Assembly (NCBI RefSeq): GCF_003116585.1
Contig: NZ_QEHM01000001.1
Location: forward strand, 682,001 to 746,000
Direction: 5' to 3'
From: Albibacillus kandeliae
Lineage (GTDB): Bacteria; Pseudomonadota; Alphaproteobacteria; Rhodobacterales; Rhodobacteraceae
Length of the DNA: 64,000 nucleotides
In this document: in pieces, positions 35,718 to 44,968 of the stretch
Position numbering within the stretch: position 1 is the first letter of the stretch
How the letters are laid out: every line of letters starts with the position of its first letter
Notes under the pieces: model-generated
What the model was told of the DNA's origin: nothing
Seen by the model: only the letters and a program-made list of their open reading frames with translations
Database searches by the model: none
Translations under genes and position numbers: made by a program

Positions 35718-36647
35718 ATGGCTCTGTTGAACTTCAAGAAGCGCGAAACCACGGGGCCGAAACCGGCCAACGCCCAGGTCGAGGCGTTTCTTGACGGCTA
35801 TTCCATCGAGGTGATGCCGCGCACCGCCGAGAAGGTCGAGGATTTCCGCGCCCTGCTGCCCGAAGGCACCCGCGTCTACATCGCCCATATCGAGGGCACC
35901 CCGATCGAGGACATGGTCGCCACCGCCAAGCGCCTGAATGCGGACGGTTTCCCGGTCATGCCGCACTTTCCCGCGCGCATCATCAAGGACAAGGCGACGC
36001 TCGGCGACTGGATCGCCCGCTACCAGGGCGAGGCCGACGTGAACCAGGCCCTGCTGCTGGCGGGTGGCGTGGCCACGCCCCACGGCGATTTCGACAGCTC
36101 GATGCAGTTGATGGAGAGCGGTCTGTTCGGCAAGGCCGGGTTCAAGCGTCTGCACGTGGCAGGCCACCCGGAAGGCAACCGCGACATCGACCCCGACGGC
36201 TCGATGAGCAATGTGATGGACGCGCTGCGCTGGAAACAGAAATTCGCCGAGAGCAGTGACGCCGAGATGGCGCTGGCGACGCAGTTCTGCTTCGACGCCA
36301 AGCCGATCATCGCCTGGGCGGACTCGCTGAAGGAGGCGGGCATCGACCTGCCGATCCACATCGGCATCGCCGGCCCGGCCAAGCTGCAGACCCTGATCAA
36401 GTTCGCCATCGCCTGTGGTGTCGGCCCCTCGCTGAAGGTGCTGCAGAAGCGCGCGATGGACGTCTCCAAGCTGCTGCTGCCCTACGAGCCGACCGAGGTC
36501 CTTGCCGATCTCGCCGCCCACAAGGCCGCGAACGCCGACTTCAACATCACCAACGTGCATTTCTTCCCGCTTGGCGGTATCAAGACCAATGCGACCTGGG
36601 CGATCGAAAATGGCGGCGCCTCCGGGCGTCCGGCCGACGCAGAATAA
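35718..36647 (+). CDS. Methylenetetrahydrofolate reductase-like protein
   Basis: A 309-residue TIM-barrel flavoprotein of the MTHFR family. Recognisable parts are SIEVMPRTAEKV, MPHFPARII, LLLAGG followed by the DFDSSMQLMESGLFG region, VAGHPEGN, and the C-terminal HFFPLGGIKTNATW. It would interconvert methylene- and methyl-tetrahydrofolate, probably in the oxidative direction during demethylation of methylated amines or betaines. The start at 35718 has ggagg five bases upstream; an earlier ATG at 35688 overlaps the previous stop but has no such site. Confidence 0.85.
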   Translation: MALLNFKKRETTGPKPANAQVEAFLDGYSIEVMPRTAEKVEDFRALLPEGTRVYIAHIEGTPIEDMVATAKRLNADGFPVMPHFPARIIKDKATLGDWIARYQGEADVNQALLLAGGVATPHGDFDSSMQLMESGLFGKAGFKRLHVAGHPEGNRDIDPDGSMSNVMDALRWKQKFAESSDAEMALATQFCFDAKPIIAWADSLKEAGIDLPIHIGIAGPAKLQTLIKFAIACGVGPSLKVLQKRAMDVSKLLLPYEPTEVLADLAAHKAANADFNITNVHFFPLGGIKTNATWAIENGGASGRPADAE

Positions 36648-36671
36648 CCAATTACCCCGGGGGAGGACGAC

Positions 36672-37733
36672 ATGACCCGCACCATCGTTGAGAGCAAATC
36701 CAAGACGGCGATCATCGGCTTTGACCAGCCGTTCTGCGTGATCGGCGAGCGGATCAACCCCACCGGACGCAAGAAGCTGGCCGCCGAACTGGAGGCCGGG
36801 GATTTTTCGACCGTCGAGAAGGACGCGCTGGCGCAGGTCGCCGCCGGGGCCACCATGCTCGATGTGAACGCGGGCGTGGTCTACAACTCGAACCCCAACC
36901 CGAACGAGACCGAGCCGCCGCTGATGGTCGAGATGATCAAGCTGGTGCAGGGGCTGGTCGACGTGCCGCTCTGCATCGACAGCTCGGTGCCCGCCGCGCT
37001 CGAGGCCGGTCTGGAGGTCTGTGAGGGCCGTCCGCTGCTGAACTCGGTGACCGGCGAGGAAGAGCGGCTGGAGTTCATCCTGCCGCTGGTCAAGAAGTAC
37101 AACGTGCCGGTGGTGGCGATCTCGAACGACGACACCGGCATCTCCGAGGATCCGGACGTGCGCTTTGCGGTCGCCAAGAAGATCGTGGAACGCGCCGCCG
37201 ACTTTGGCATTCCGGCCCATGACATCGTGGTCGATCCGCTGGTGATGCCGGTGGGGGCAATGGGGACGGCCGGTCTGCAGGTCTTTGCCCTGGTGCGCCG
37301 TCTTCGCGAGGAACTGGGTGTGAACACCACTTGCGGTGCGTCGAACATCTCCTTCGGGCTGCCGAACCGCCACGGGATCAACAATGCCTTCCTGCCGATG
37401 GCCATCGGTGCAGGCATGACCTCGGCGATCATGAACCCGGTGGCGCTGCCGGTGACGCAGAAGGCGATTGCCGAGAAGAAGGCCGCTGTCGAGGCCGCGG
37501 GTATCATGCTGCCGCCGGAGATGGACGACGAAACCTTCGTGACGGTCTTCGGCCTTGGCTCGATGCAGTCGCGCCCGGGCAAGGAGATGGAGGCGATCCG
37601 CGCCGCCAACTTCCTGATGAACAACGACGCCCACGGCGCCGAGTGGATCCGCTTCAACAAGCCACCTGCCGCCGCCGGGGAAGAAGGCCGGGGCCGCGGT
37701 GGCCGCGCCGGCGGACGCCGCCGCCGGGCGTGA
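36672..37733 (+). CDS. Methyltetrahydrofolate:corrinoid protein methyltransferase (MtgA/AcsE-like)
   Basis: A 353-residue pterin-binding TIM barrel. The pterin motifs are visible: IGERINPTGRKKLA, ATMLDVNAGV, CIDSS, PLLNSVTGEEER, and GASNISFGLPNR. It transfers a methyl group between tetrahydrofolate and a corrinoid protein, as in glycine-betaine or trimethylamine demethylation. No corrinoid protein or substrate-specific MttB-like methyltransferase lies next to it. The C-terminus ends in a short Arg/Gly tail (RGRGGRAGGRRRRA), which is unusual. It follows the MetF-like gene by 24 bases. Confidence 0.88.
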   Translation: MTRTIVESKSKTAIIGFDQPFCVIGERINPTGRKKLAAELEAGDFSTVEKDALAQVAAGATMLDVNAGVVYNSNPNPNETEPPLMVEMIKLVQGLVDVPLCIDSSVPAALEAGLEVCEGRPLLNSVTGEEERLEFILPLVKKYNVPVVAISNDDTGISEDPDVRFAVAKKIVERAADFGIPAHDIVVDPLVMPVGAMGTAGLQVFALVRRLREELGVNTTCGASNISFGLPNRHGINNAFLPMAIGAGMTSAIMNPVALPVTQKAIAEKKAAVEAAGIMLPPEMDDETFVTVFGLGSMQSRPGKEMEAIRAANFLMNNDAHGAEWIRFNKPPAAAGEEGRGRGGRAGGRRRRA

Positions 37734-37743
37734 TGTAGGTTGC

Positions 37744-37852
37744 GCCCCGGACCTGATCCGGGGCCTTTCCTACACAAGCAAACCATCGGCGCCCCGGACG
37801 TGATCCGGGGCCGCGCGAACATCCCCCGGGGGCCCCGGATCACGTCCGGGGC
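37744..37852. repeat. Three REP-like 21-bp palindromes
   Basis: Units at 37744-37764, 37791-37811 and 37832-37852 each read gccccgga, five variable bases, tccggggc or the complement. Units 2 and 3 are exact reverse complements of one another, and unit 1 differs from unit 2 by one base. They fill the gap between the methyltransferase gene and the convergent tpiA gene. A short T-rich tract follows unit 3, so they may also stop transcription. Confidence 0.8.
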
Positions 37853-37864
37853 GTTTTCGTGGCT

Positions 37865-38617
37865 TTAGCTGCTCGCTTCGAGGGCCGCCACGATGGGCGA
37901 GAAATCCTCCGCCGTCAGGCTCGCACCGCCGACAAGGGCGCCGTCCACGTCGCCCACCGCAAAGATCTCGGCGGCGTTGGCAGCCTTCACCGAACCCCCG
38001 TAGAGCAGGCGAATGGCCCCTGCGACGGAGCGGCCGAAGCGTTCGGCGAGCCGGTCGCGCATGAAGCCGTGAACCTCGCCGATCTGCTCCACCGTCGGAA
38101 CCTTTCCGGTGCCGATGGCCCAGATGGGTTCGTAGGCGATCACCACGCTGTCGCCGGTGATCCCGTCGGGGATGGAGCCTTCCAGCTGGGAACCGATCAC
38201 GGCAAGGGTCTGACCCGCTTCGCGCTGCTCGAGGCTCTCGCCGACGCAGATGACAGCGACCAGCCCCGCCGCGATGGCGGCTTCCGACTTGGCCCGCACG
38301 GCGGCATCGCTCTCGCCGTGATCCTGACGCCGCTCGGAATGGCCGGTGATGACATGGCTCGCGCCTGCATCTCGCAGCATGTCCGCGCTGATGTCGCCGG
38401 TATGGGCGCCGCTCTGCGCGGCATGGCAGTCCTGACCGCCGATCTTCAGCGTGCCGCCCTGCGACAACCCGGCGGCGCGGTGCACCAGCGTGGCGGGCGG
38501 GCAGATCAGGATCTCGCAGGCCGGGTCGGGATGGGCGGAGACCAGCCTAGCCAGTTCGGCCAGGTCTGCCCCCGTTCCGTTCATTTTCCAGTTCCCTGCC
38601 GCGAGTTTGCGCTTCAT
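37865..38617 (-). CDS. tpiA: Triosephosphate isomerase
   Basis: A 250-residue TIM-barrel glycolytic enzyme. The substrate lysine motif GNWKMNG (residues 8-14), catalytic His in HSERR, the catalytic Glu in [12 protein letters not shown], and [11 protein letters not shown] are all present. It interconverts dihydroxyacetone phosphate and glyceraldehyde-3-phosphate. The start at 38617 follows aaagga; an in-frame extension upstream of it lacks conservation. It is divergent from the oxygenase gene, 91 bases away. Confidence 0.97.
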   Translation of the reverse strand: MKRKLAAGNWKMNGTGADLAELARLVSAHPDPACEILICPPATLVHRAAGLSQGGTLKIGGQDCHAAQSGAHTGDISADMLRDAGASHVITGHSERRQDHGESDAAVRAKSEAAIAAGLVAVICVGESLEQREAGQTLAVIGSQLEGSIPDGITGDSVVIAYEPIWAIGTGKVPTVEQIGEVHGFMRDRLAERFGRSVAGAIRLLYGGSVKAANAAEIFAVGDVDGALVGGASLTAEDFSPIVAALEASS

Positions 38618-38708
38618 GCCGTTTTCCTTTGTCGTCATCGCTTTGCCTCGTGGTAGCATCGCCCCGACGGCGAAACAATCACGCGACCTTGCGGAAGGAG
38701 TTAGAGCG

Positions 38709-39623
38709 ATGATCCCCAATCTCGACATGGCCAAGCTGGCGGCACGCGACCCCGGCGAAATGGCGCGCCTGACCCATGCGTTGCGCGAGGTCGGATTCCT
38801 GACCCTGTCGAACACCGCTCTGGACCCGGCCGAGGTGCGCGCGGCGATCGAGGCCTATCGCGGCTTCTTCCGGTTGCCCGAGGCCGAGAAGCGCAGTGTC
38901 GACATGGCGCGCACCGGATCCAACCGGGGCTGGGGCGCTCCGGCCTCGGAACAGGTCGACCCGGATGCCAATCCGGATTTCAAGGAAGTCTTCGACTGCG
39001 GCTGCGAACTTCGCGCCGACCACCCGCTGCAGGCGCTGGCCCTGCCGGTCTATGCCCCGAACCTCTGGCCCGCGGCGCAGCCGGATTTCCGAACGGCCAT
39101 CGAGAACTACCTCGGCGCGGCGCGCGGGGTCGCTATGGATCTCCTGCGCGCGATGGCGGTGGCGATGGACGAGGAGGAGACCGCCTTTGACCGGGCTTTC
39201 GATGCGCCGATGGCGCTGCTCAGGGGCAACTACTATCCGAAGCGGCCCGAGTGGGCAGGTGAGAAGGATTTCGGCATCGCGGCGCATACCGACTACGGCT
39301 GTCTAACCTTGCTGGCCACCGATGGCATTCCGGGGCTGGAAGTGCGGCTTGCCGACGGGCGCTGGCAGCCGGTCTCGGCAAAGCCCGGCACCTTCATCGT
39401 GAACTTCGGAGAGATGCTGGAGTTCTGGACCGGCGGGCGGGCAAAGGCCACCCTGCACCGGGTCATTGGCGGCCCGCAGGAACGCATCTCGGTCCCGCTC
39501 TTCTTCAACCCGGCCCATGACACCAACGTGGCGCCCCCGGGATCGGGGCAGGTCATCTCGGCGGGGGATCACCTGTCGCGCCGGTTCAACGAGACCTACA
39601 TCCACCTGCGCGAAAAGGCCTGA
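38709..39623 (+). CDS. 2-Oxoglutarate/Fe(II) oxygenase of the isopenicillin-N-synthase family
   Basis: A 304-residue non-heme iron oxygenase. The N-terminal DIOX-N domain ends near [14 protein letters not shown], and the double-stranded beta-helix has the iron ligands AHTDYG (His and Asp) and TLHRV (His), with the 2-oxoglutarate Arg in RISVPLFF. The substrate is unknown; bacterial relatives act on amino acids, purines or plant-hormone-like compounds. It stands alone, divergent from tpiA. Confidence 0.88.
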   Translation: MIPNLDMAKLAARDPGEMARLTHALREVGFLTLSNTALDPAEVRAAIEAYRGFFRLPEAEKRSVDMARTGSNRGWGAPASEQVDPDANPDFKEVFDCGCELRADHPLQALALPVYAPNLWPAAQPDFRTAIENYLGAARGVAMDLLRAMAVAMDEEETAFDRAFDAPMALLRGNYYPKRPEWAGEKDFGIAAHTDYGCLTLLATDGIPGLEVRLADGRWQPVSAKPGTFIVNFGEMLEFWTGGRAKATLHRVIGGPQERISVPLFFNPAHDTNVAPPGSGQVISAGDHLSRRFNETYIHLREKA

Positions 39624-39640
39624 GGCGGGCGGGCGCCTGA

Positions 39641-39664
39641 TCATCTCTTTTCTTCAAATACTCA
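39641..39664. repeat. Dispersed intergenic repeat, copy 2 (tgagtatttg type)
   Basis: Inverted relative of the element at 4385-4412; read on the minus strand it begins tgagtatttg and then aagaaaagagatga. It lies 18 bases after the oxygenase stop. Confidence 0.45.
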
Positions 39665-39698
39665 CGGCGTGACGATTCCGCCGACGCGCCCCCCGGGG

Positions 39699-40829
39699 TC
39701 AGAGCGGTTCGATATCGCCCTTGGCCCGCTGGGCGTGGAAGTCGGTCTCCCATGCTGCAAAGCGCTGCCCGGAGATGGCGTCGCGCATGCCCTGCATGAT
39801 CTCCTGGAAGTAGTGCAGGTTGTGCCAGGTCAGCAGCATGCCCGAGATCATTTCCTGCGCGCGGAAGACATGGTGCAGGTAGGCGCGCGAGTAGCTGCGG
39901 CAGGCGGGGCAGGTGCAGGCCTCGTCCAGTGGGCGGGGGTCGTCCGAGTGGCGTGCGTTCTTGATGTTGACGACGCCGTGGCGGGTAAAGGCCTGGCCGG
40001 TGCGGCCCGAGCGCGAGGGCAGCACGCAGTCCATCATGTCGATGCCGCGCTTCACTGCGCCGACGATGTCGTCGGGCTTGCCCACGCCCATCAGGTAACG
40101 CGGCTTGTCGGCAGGCAGCATGTCGGGGGCGTAGTCGAGGACGCCGAACATCGCCTCCTGACCTTCGCCGACGGCGAGGCCGCCAACCGCGTAGCCGTCG
40201 AATTCGATCGCCTTGAGTGCCTCGGCGCTCTCGCCGCGCAGATGTTCGGTGACGCCGCCCTGCTGGATGCCAAAGAGCGCGCGGCCGGGCCGGTCGCCGA
40301 AGGCATCGCGCGAGCGCTGCGCCCAGCGCATCGAGAGCCGCATGCTCTCGGCCACGCGATCCTCGGTGGCGGGCAGGGCGGGGCATTCGTCGAAGCACAT
40401 GACGATGTCCGAGCCGAGCAGCTTCTGGATTTCCATCGAACGTTCGGGGCTGAGCATGTGTTTCGAGCCGTCGATGTGGCTGCGGAAACTCACGCCTTCC
40501 TCGGTCAGCTTGCGCAGTTCGGCCAGCGACATGACCTGAAACCCGCCGCTGTCGGTCAGGATCGGCTTGTCCCAGTTCATGAACTTGTGCAGCCCGCCGA
40601 GGCGGTCGATGCGTTCGGCGGTGGGGCGCAGCATCAGGTGGTAGGTGTTGCCCAGCAGGATGTCTGCCCCGGTCGCCGCCACGCTTTCGGGCAGCATGGC
40701 CTTGACCGTCGCGGCGGTGCCCACCGGCATGAAGGCGGGGGTGCGGATCTCGCCGCGCGGGGTCGAGATCACGCCGGTGCGCGCCTTGCCGTCCACCGCG
40801 TTCAGCGCGAAAGAAAACCGTTCCGTCAT
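39699..40829 (-). CDS. tgt: Queuine tRNA-ribosyltransferase
   Basis: A 376-residue TIM-barrel enzyme that exchanges guanine-34 for preQ1 in tRNAs with GUN anticodons. The base-recognition part [13 protein letters not shown], the nucleophile region [17 protein letters not shown], and the zinc motif CTCPAC with a later His are complete. The ATG at 40829 follows cggag. Confidence 0.97.
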   Translation of the reverse strand: MTERFSFALNAVDGKARTGVISTPRGEIRTPAFMPVGTAATVKAMLPESVAATGADILLGNTYHLMLRPTAERIDRLGGLHKFMNWDKPILTDSGGFQVMSLAELRKLTEEGVSFRSHIDGSKHMLSPERSMEIQKLLGSDIVMCFDECPALPATEDRVAESMRLSMRWAQRSRDAFGDRPGRALFGIQQGGVTEHLRGESAEALKAIEFDGYAVGGLAVGEGQEAMFGVLDYAPDMLPADKPRYLMGVGKPDDIVGAVKRGIDMMDCVLPSRSGRTGQAFTRHGVVNIKNARHSDDPRPLDEACTCPACRSYSRAYLHHVFRAQEMISGMLLTWHNLHYFQEIMQGMRDAISGQRFAAWETDFHAQRAKGDIEPL

Positions 40830-40938
40830 CGTCTGTCTCCGGGTCTGTCGCGCATCCTTTAGGCGTCACGGCGCGCAATGCCAAGCCTTGCCAAGGGCGC
40901 GGGGCGGGGCCAATCTCGGCGTCGGAGGAGGAGACGAG

Positions 40939-41727
40939 ATGAACCAACCCTACCAGCCCGAGCTGCTGAGCCGGGCGCTGAGCGATGGTGTGCTGACCCT
41001 GACGCTGGGAGGCGGGCGGGCGCATCCGCTGTCCTCCGCGATGATCGCCGCGCTGCACGAGGCCGTGCTGTCGGCGGGAGCGGACGCTGACATGCGCGTC
41101 GTGGTGATCCACGGGCCCGGCGGCATCTTCTGCGCGGGGCATGACCTGAAGGAGATCGCCCGGCACCGTGCCGACGCGGACGAGGGCGCGGCCTTCCTGA
41201 CCGGCCTGTTCGCCGATTGCAGTGCGCTGATGGTGGCGCTGTCGGAGTTGTGCAAGCCGACCATCGCGATGGTGGAGGGCATCGCCACGGCGGCGGGGTT
41301 GCAACTGGCGGCGGCCTGCGACCTTGTGTTCGCCTCCGATGCGGCGCGGTTTCAACTGCCCGGGGTGAACAACGGCGGGTTCTGCACCACGCCTTCGGTC
41401 GGCGTTTCCCGCGCCATATCCCTGCGTCACACGATGGAACTGGCGCTGTCGGGCGAGGCGCTGGATGCCGAATGGGCGCTGCGCGCGGGGCTGGTCAGCC
41501 GTGTCGTTCCGGCGGACGAGTTGGAGCAGGAGGTGCGGGCCTTTGCCGAACGGCTCGCTGGGCGCAATCCCGGGCCCATCGCGGCGGGGAAGGCGGCGCT
41601 GCTGGCCCAGCGTGCGCTGCCGCTGGCCGAGGCCTATGCCCAAGCGACCCCGGTGATGGTGAGCCACTTCATGGATCCGGTCCGTCGGAGCCGGGAGGCC
41701 GAGAGCCCCTTCGGCAAGGGCGGCTGA
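40939..41727 (+). CDS. Crotonase-superfamily protein (ECHDC3-like), catalytic Glu absent
   Basis: A 262-residue enoyl-CoA hydratase/isomerase-fold protein. The CoA-pocket pattern FCAGHDLKEI and the oxyanion region are kept, but the two catalytic glutamates of hydratases are not in place: the first position reads GLQLAAACD with Gln, and the second reads PGVNNGGFCTTP with no acid. It thus belongs to the ECHDC3-like group whose chemistry is unclear. ATG 40939 is preceded by ggaggagga. It is divergent from tgt. Confidence 0.85.
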   Translation: MNQPYQPELLSRALSDGVLTLTLGGGRAHPLSSAMIAALHEAVLSAGADADMRVVVIHGPGGIFCAGHDLKEIARHRADADEGAAFLTGLFADCSALMVALSELCKPTIAMVEGIATAAGLQLAAACDLVFASDAARFQLPGVNNGGFCTTPSVGVSRAISLRHTMELALSGEALDAEWALRAGLVSRVVPADELEQEVRAFAERLAGRNPGPIAAGKAALLAQRALPLAEAYAQATPVMVSHFMDPVRRSREAESPFGKGG

Positions 41728-41866
41728 GACACTGGTACGCACCGCTGGGCGTTGCGCTTTTGCCATCGCCCGGCGGCTCAAGGGGCCTGTCGGGCCCCGC
41801 GACTATTCCTTTCCGGCGAAGCCGCACCCACATTGACCTCGACTATTACTGCACGGAATCGATTTC

Positions 41867-42757
41867 ATGACCGAAGATGACCTTCTCGCCCTTCTGAGTG
41901 GCAGCCTGCCGTACCTGCTGGGTGCGCTCCTTCTGATCCTCGTGGTGTTCAAGGGGATCAGGATCGTGTCGCAGTCCGAGAAACACGTGGTCGAACGCTT
42001 CGGGCGCCTGCATTCGGTGCTTGGGCCGGGGATCAACTTTGTCGTGCCCTTCCTCGACGTGATCGCGCACAAGATCTCTATCCTCGAGCGGCAGCTCCCG
42101 ACCGCCAGCCAGGATGCGATCACCCGCGACAACGTGCTGGTGCAGGTCGATACCTCGGTGTTCTACCGGATCATCGAGCCGGAAAAGACGGTCTACCGGA
42201 TCCGCGACGTGGATGCGGCCATCGCCACCACCGTTGCAGGGATCGTGCGGGCCGAGATCGGCAAGATGGATCTGGACGATGTCCAGTCCAATCGGTCCCA
42301 GCTGATCTCGACGATCAAGTCCAGCGTCGAGGACGCGGTGGACGACTGGGGGATCGAGGTGACGCGGGCCGAGATCCTTGACGTGAACCTCGACCAGGCG
42401 ACCCGTGACGCCATGTTGCAGCAGCTGAACGCCGAACGAGCGCGGCGCGCGCAGGTGACCGAGGCCGAGGGCAAGAAGCGCTCGGTCGAGCTGGCCGCCG
42501 ATGCCGAGCTCTATGCCGCCCAGCAGACCGCCAAGGCGCGGCGTATTCAGGCCGAGGCCGAGGCCTATGCCACCGGTGTCGTCGCCGAGGCGATTGCCAA
42601 GAACGGGCTCGAGGCGGCGCAGTACCAGGTGGCGCTGAAGCAGGTCGAGGCACTGAACGCGCTTGGCAATGGCGCTGGTAAGCAAACGATCATTCTGCCC
42701 GCGAATGCGCTGGAAGCCTTCGGTGACGCCTTCAAGCTGCTGAAGGGAGGGCGTTGA
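41867..42757 (+). CDS. SPFH/band 7 membrane protein (QmcA/paraslipin-like)
   Basis: A 296-residue protein with one N-terminal membrane helix (SLPYLLGALLLILVVF), a stomatin/band 7 domain (VVERFGRLHSVLGPGINFVVPFLD is the core, here split as VVERFGRLHSVLG and PGINFVVPFLD), and an Ala/Glu-rich coiled coil with the SPFH C-terminal segment (AEAEAYATGVVAEAIAKNG). It forms large membrane assemblies that guard membrane proteins or regulate FtsH-type proteases. The stop overlaps the next start (TGATG), so it is coupled to the NfeD-like gene. Confidence 0.92.
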   Translation: MTEDDLLALLSGSLPYLLGALLLILVVFKGIRIVSQSEKHVVERFGRLHSVLGPGINFVVPFLDVIAHKISILERQLPTASQDAITRDNVLVQVDTSVFYRIIEPEKTVYRIRDVDAAIATTVAGIVRAEIGKMDLDDVQSNRSQLISTIKSSVEDAVDDWGIEVTRAEILDVNLDQATRDAMLQQLNAERARRAQVTEAEGKKRSVELAADAELYAAQQTAKARRIQAEAEAYATGVVAEAIAKNGLEAAQYQVALKQVEALNALGNGAGKQTIILPANALEAFGDAFKLLKGGR

Positions 42758-43029
42758 TGCTGTTCTGGACGATCTGGTGGGTCTGGCTCTGCTTTGCTCT
42801 GGTCCTGGCGATCCTCGAGGTCGCGGTCTCGGGGTTCATCTTTCTGGGCTTCGCCATCGGCGCAGTGATCGTGGCGCTGCTGATCCTCGTGTTTGGCCTC
42901 CTGCTGAGCCTGCCGCTGCTGCTGCTGATCTTTGCCGCGCTGTCGCTGGTGGCCTGGCTGCTGCTGCGGCGCAGCTTCTCCACGGGGCACGGGCAGGTCA
43001 GGCGGGTGCACCACGATATCAACGACTGA
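42757..43029 (+). CDS. Short NfeD-like membrane protein
   Basis: A 90-residue protein with three hydrophobic segments (near WVWLCFALVLAILEVAV, FAIGAVIVALLILVFG, LPLLLLIFAALSLVAWLLL). It has the place and membrane part of NfeD but ends before the OB-fold domain found in full-length NfeD. Its gene overlaps the SPFH stop by one base (TGATG), with gggaggg as ribosome-binding site. SPFH/NfeD pairs act together in membrane quality control. Its last 11 bases overlap the convergent cyclase gene. Confidence 0.78.
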   Translation: MLFWTIWWVWLCFALVLAILEVAVSGFIFLGFAIGAVIVALLILVFGLLLSLPLLLLIFAALSLVAWLLLRRSFSTGHGQVRRVHHDIND

Positions 43030-44812
43030 CGGCCAGCAGGGTCGCGGGCGCGCCGGTCGTCAGGCGTGAGCGTGCAAGGTCCAGCGCTTCCGCCAGCTCC
43101 GTTTTCAAGCGGCGGCGCGTTGAGCGGTCCTTGTAGCGTTCCACCTCGATGAACAACTCGGGGTCGAATTCGGGGTCGATGGTCATGAGACGGGCGGCGG
43201 CGCGGGTCAGCCTATCTTCGCGGTCAAGGTGCAGGGCGGCCGCCACGCGGTAGGCCGCCGCCCTGCGCGTGATGCGGGGAAAGGCCGTCGCCTCCTGGTA
43301 GCAGGCCTCGAAATCGCCCTTCTCCCAATTGGCCATGACCCCGATCTCGCGGCAGTACTCCGGCAGGAAGGGGTCCAGCCGCTCCGCGCGCCGCTGGTAG
43401 AGCAGGGCGGTTTCCGCATCCCCGAGAAAGCAGTGCACGGCTCCGACGAAGGCCACGACGTAGGCGTGGTTCGGCGTCAGTTCCAGCGCCCGGTTGTAGT
43501 GGTAGAGGCTGCTTTCGTAGTTTTCTTCGTAGAGGTTCAGCGAGCCGAGAATGCGGTGCACTTCGGCGCTGCCGGGGTCGAGCGCGAGCGCCTTGCGGCC
43601 CAGCGCCCATGCCTCTTTCATGTAGTCCTCGTGGCTCCACTCCGCCCGGGTCGCGACCGCGCAGGCCTTCCAGGCGTAGACCCGCCCGAAAGTGGGATCC
43701 TTCTCGATGGCGCGATCGAACCAGCGGATCGCCTCTTCGGCGTTTTCCTGCGTGATGCCGCCCATGCGATGATAGCTCATCCCGCGCAGGAAGCAGTCGA
43801 AGGCTTCCATGTCCTTGGGGCGCTTGCGTTCCGCCTCGGCGGTGGCGCTGCTCTCGACCTTGCCGCGAACCGCCGAGGCGATGCGACCGAGGAGATCGTC
43901 CTGCACCTGAAACAACTCGTCCTCGGGGAAGTCGTAATACTCGCTCCAGACCTGCTGGCCGGTCAGCCCGTCGGTCAGCCGTGCAGTCAGGCGGATGTTC
44001 GGACCCATGCGCCGCACACCGCCTTCGACACAGTAGCGGGCGCCGGTGATGCCGCAGACCTGCGCCACCGAGGCGTCGGTGTTCTTGAGCGCGAAGCTGC
44101 CGCTGCGCGAGATCACTTCCATGTCGGTAAAGCGGGCGACCTCGGTGATCAGGTCCTCGGTAAAGCCATCGGCAAAGAATTCCTGCTCGGGGTCGGTGCT
44201 GCGGTTGAGGAAGGGCAGAACGACGACGACATGAGAGCGCATCGGGGCCGGGGCGACCTGCCGGGGCTGGCTTGGTTGCTGCGAGGGCATGAGGCTGTGA
44301 TACCCAAGCTCGCCGACAACGCAGTAGAGTTCCACGGGGTTCGCGAAGCCCTTGAGAGGATGGGTGCCGCGCGGTTCGAAGCGCAGCTGCGCCGCGGCCT
44401 TGACCATCTCGAAGACGGTGCGTGAGAGATAGACCTTGCCGGGTTCTGCCTCTGCCTCGATCCGGCTGGCGAGGTTGACGCCTTCGCCGAGGATGTCGTT
44501 GTCCTGCGCGATGACGTCCGCAAGGTGAATGCCCAGCCGGAGCTGGAGGTCGATGTTGGCCTGGCCGAGGGGAGAGGTCAGTTCCTGCTGCAGGTGCCAG
44601 CCAGTGCGAACAGCGTCCACCGGGCTGGAGAATTCCGCCAGAAACCCGTCACCGGCCCAGCTTACGACGCGCCCGTGGGCGTTCTCGATTTCCGTCTGGA
44701 CGAGTTGGCGTAGCAGGTCGAGTCGTTGCAGAGTTCCAGTTTCATCGTCCGCCACGCGGCTGGAAAAGCCCACCACATCGCCTGCCAGAATGGTTGTAAG
44801 CCGTCTTTGCAC
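43019..44812 (-). CDS. Class III adenylate/guanylate cyclase with TPR domain
   Basis: A 597-residue protein. Residues 1-165 are a class III cyclase catalytic domain: the metal aspartates in LAGDVVGFS and GDGFLAEF, and the transition-state motif GEGVNLASRIEA. Residues about 190-320 form a TolB-like segment (VVVLPFLNRSTDPEQEFFADG), and the rest consists of TPR repeats (EEAIRWFDRAIEKDPTFGRVY and later ones). It would make cAMP (or cGMP) under control of the C-terminal sensor region. There is no signal peptide. This architecture is frequent in rhizobia and roseobacters. Confidence 0.88.
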   Translation of the reverse strand: MQRRLTTILAGDVVGFSSRVADDETGTLQRLDLLRQLVQTEIENAHGRVVSWAGDGFLAEFSSPVDAVRTGWHLQQELTSPLGQANIDLQLRLGIHLADVIAQDNDILGEGVNLASRIEAEAEPGKVYLSRTVFEMVKAAAQLRFEPRGTHPLKGFANPVELYCVVGELGYHSLMPSQQPSQPRQVAPAPMRSHVVVVLPFLNRSTDPEQEFFADGFTEDLITEVARFTDMEVISRSGSFALKNTDASVAQVCGITGARYCVEGGVRRMGPNIRLTARLTDGLTGQQVWSEYYDFPEDELFQVQDDLLGRIASAVRGKVESSATAEAERKRPKDMEAFDCFLRGMSYHRMGGITQENAEEAIRWFDRAIEKDPTFGRVYAWKACAVATRAEWSHEDYMKEAWALGRKALALDPGSAEVHRILGSLNLYEENYESSLYHYNRALELTPNHAYVVAFVGAVHCFLGDAETALLYQRRAERLDPFLPEYCREIGVMANWEKGDFEACYQEATAFPRITRRAAAYRVAAALHLDREDRLTRAAARLMTIDPEFDPELFIEVERYKDRSTRRRLKTELAEALDLARSRLTTGAPATLLAVSR

Positions 44813-44968
44813 GGATCACCCCCTATCGATGGAAACAGTATACCTTGACGTAGGGTCAATGTCATCCGGCCTGTTGTCCGTCCCGATCACAAATGACGCG
44901 AGGTGGGCCACTGGACGGGGTGGCCCATATTCCCTATATCTTTGGTAAGGAACAACCCAGAGGCCCCG

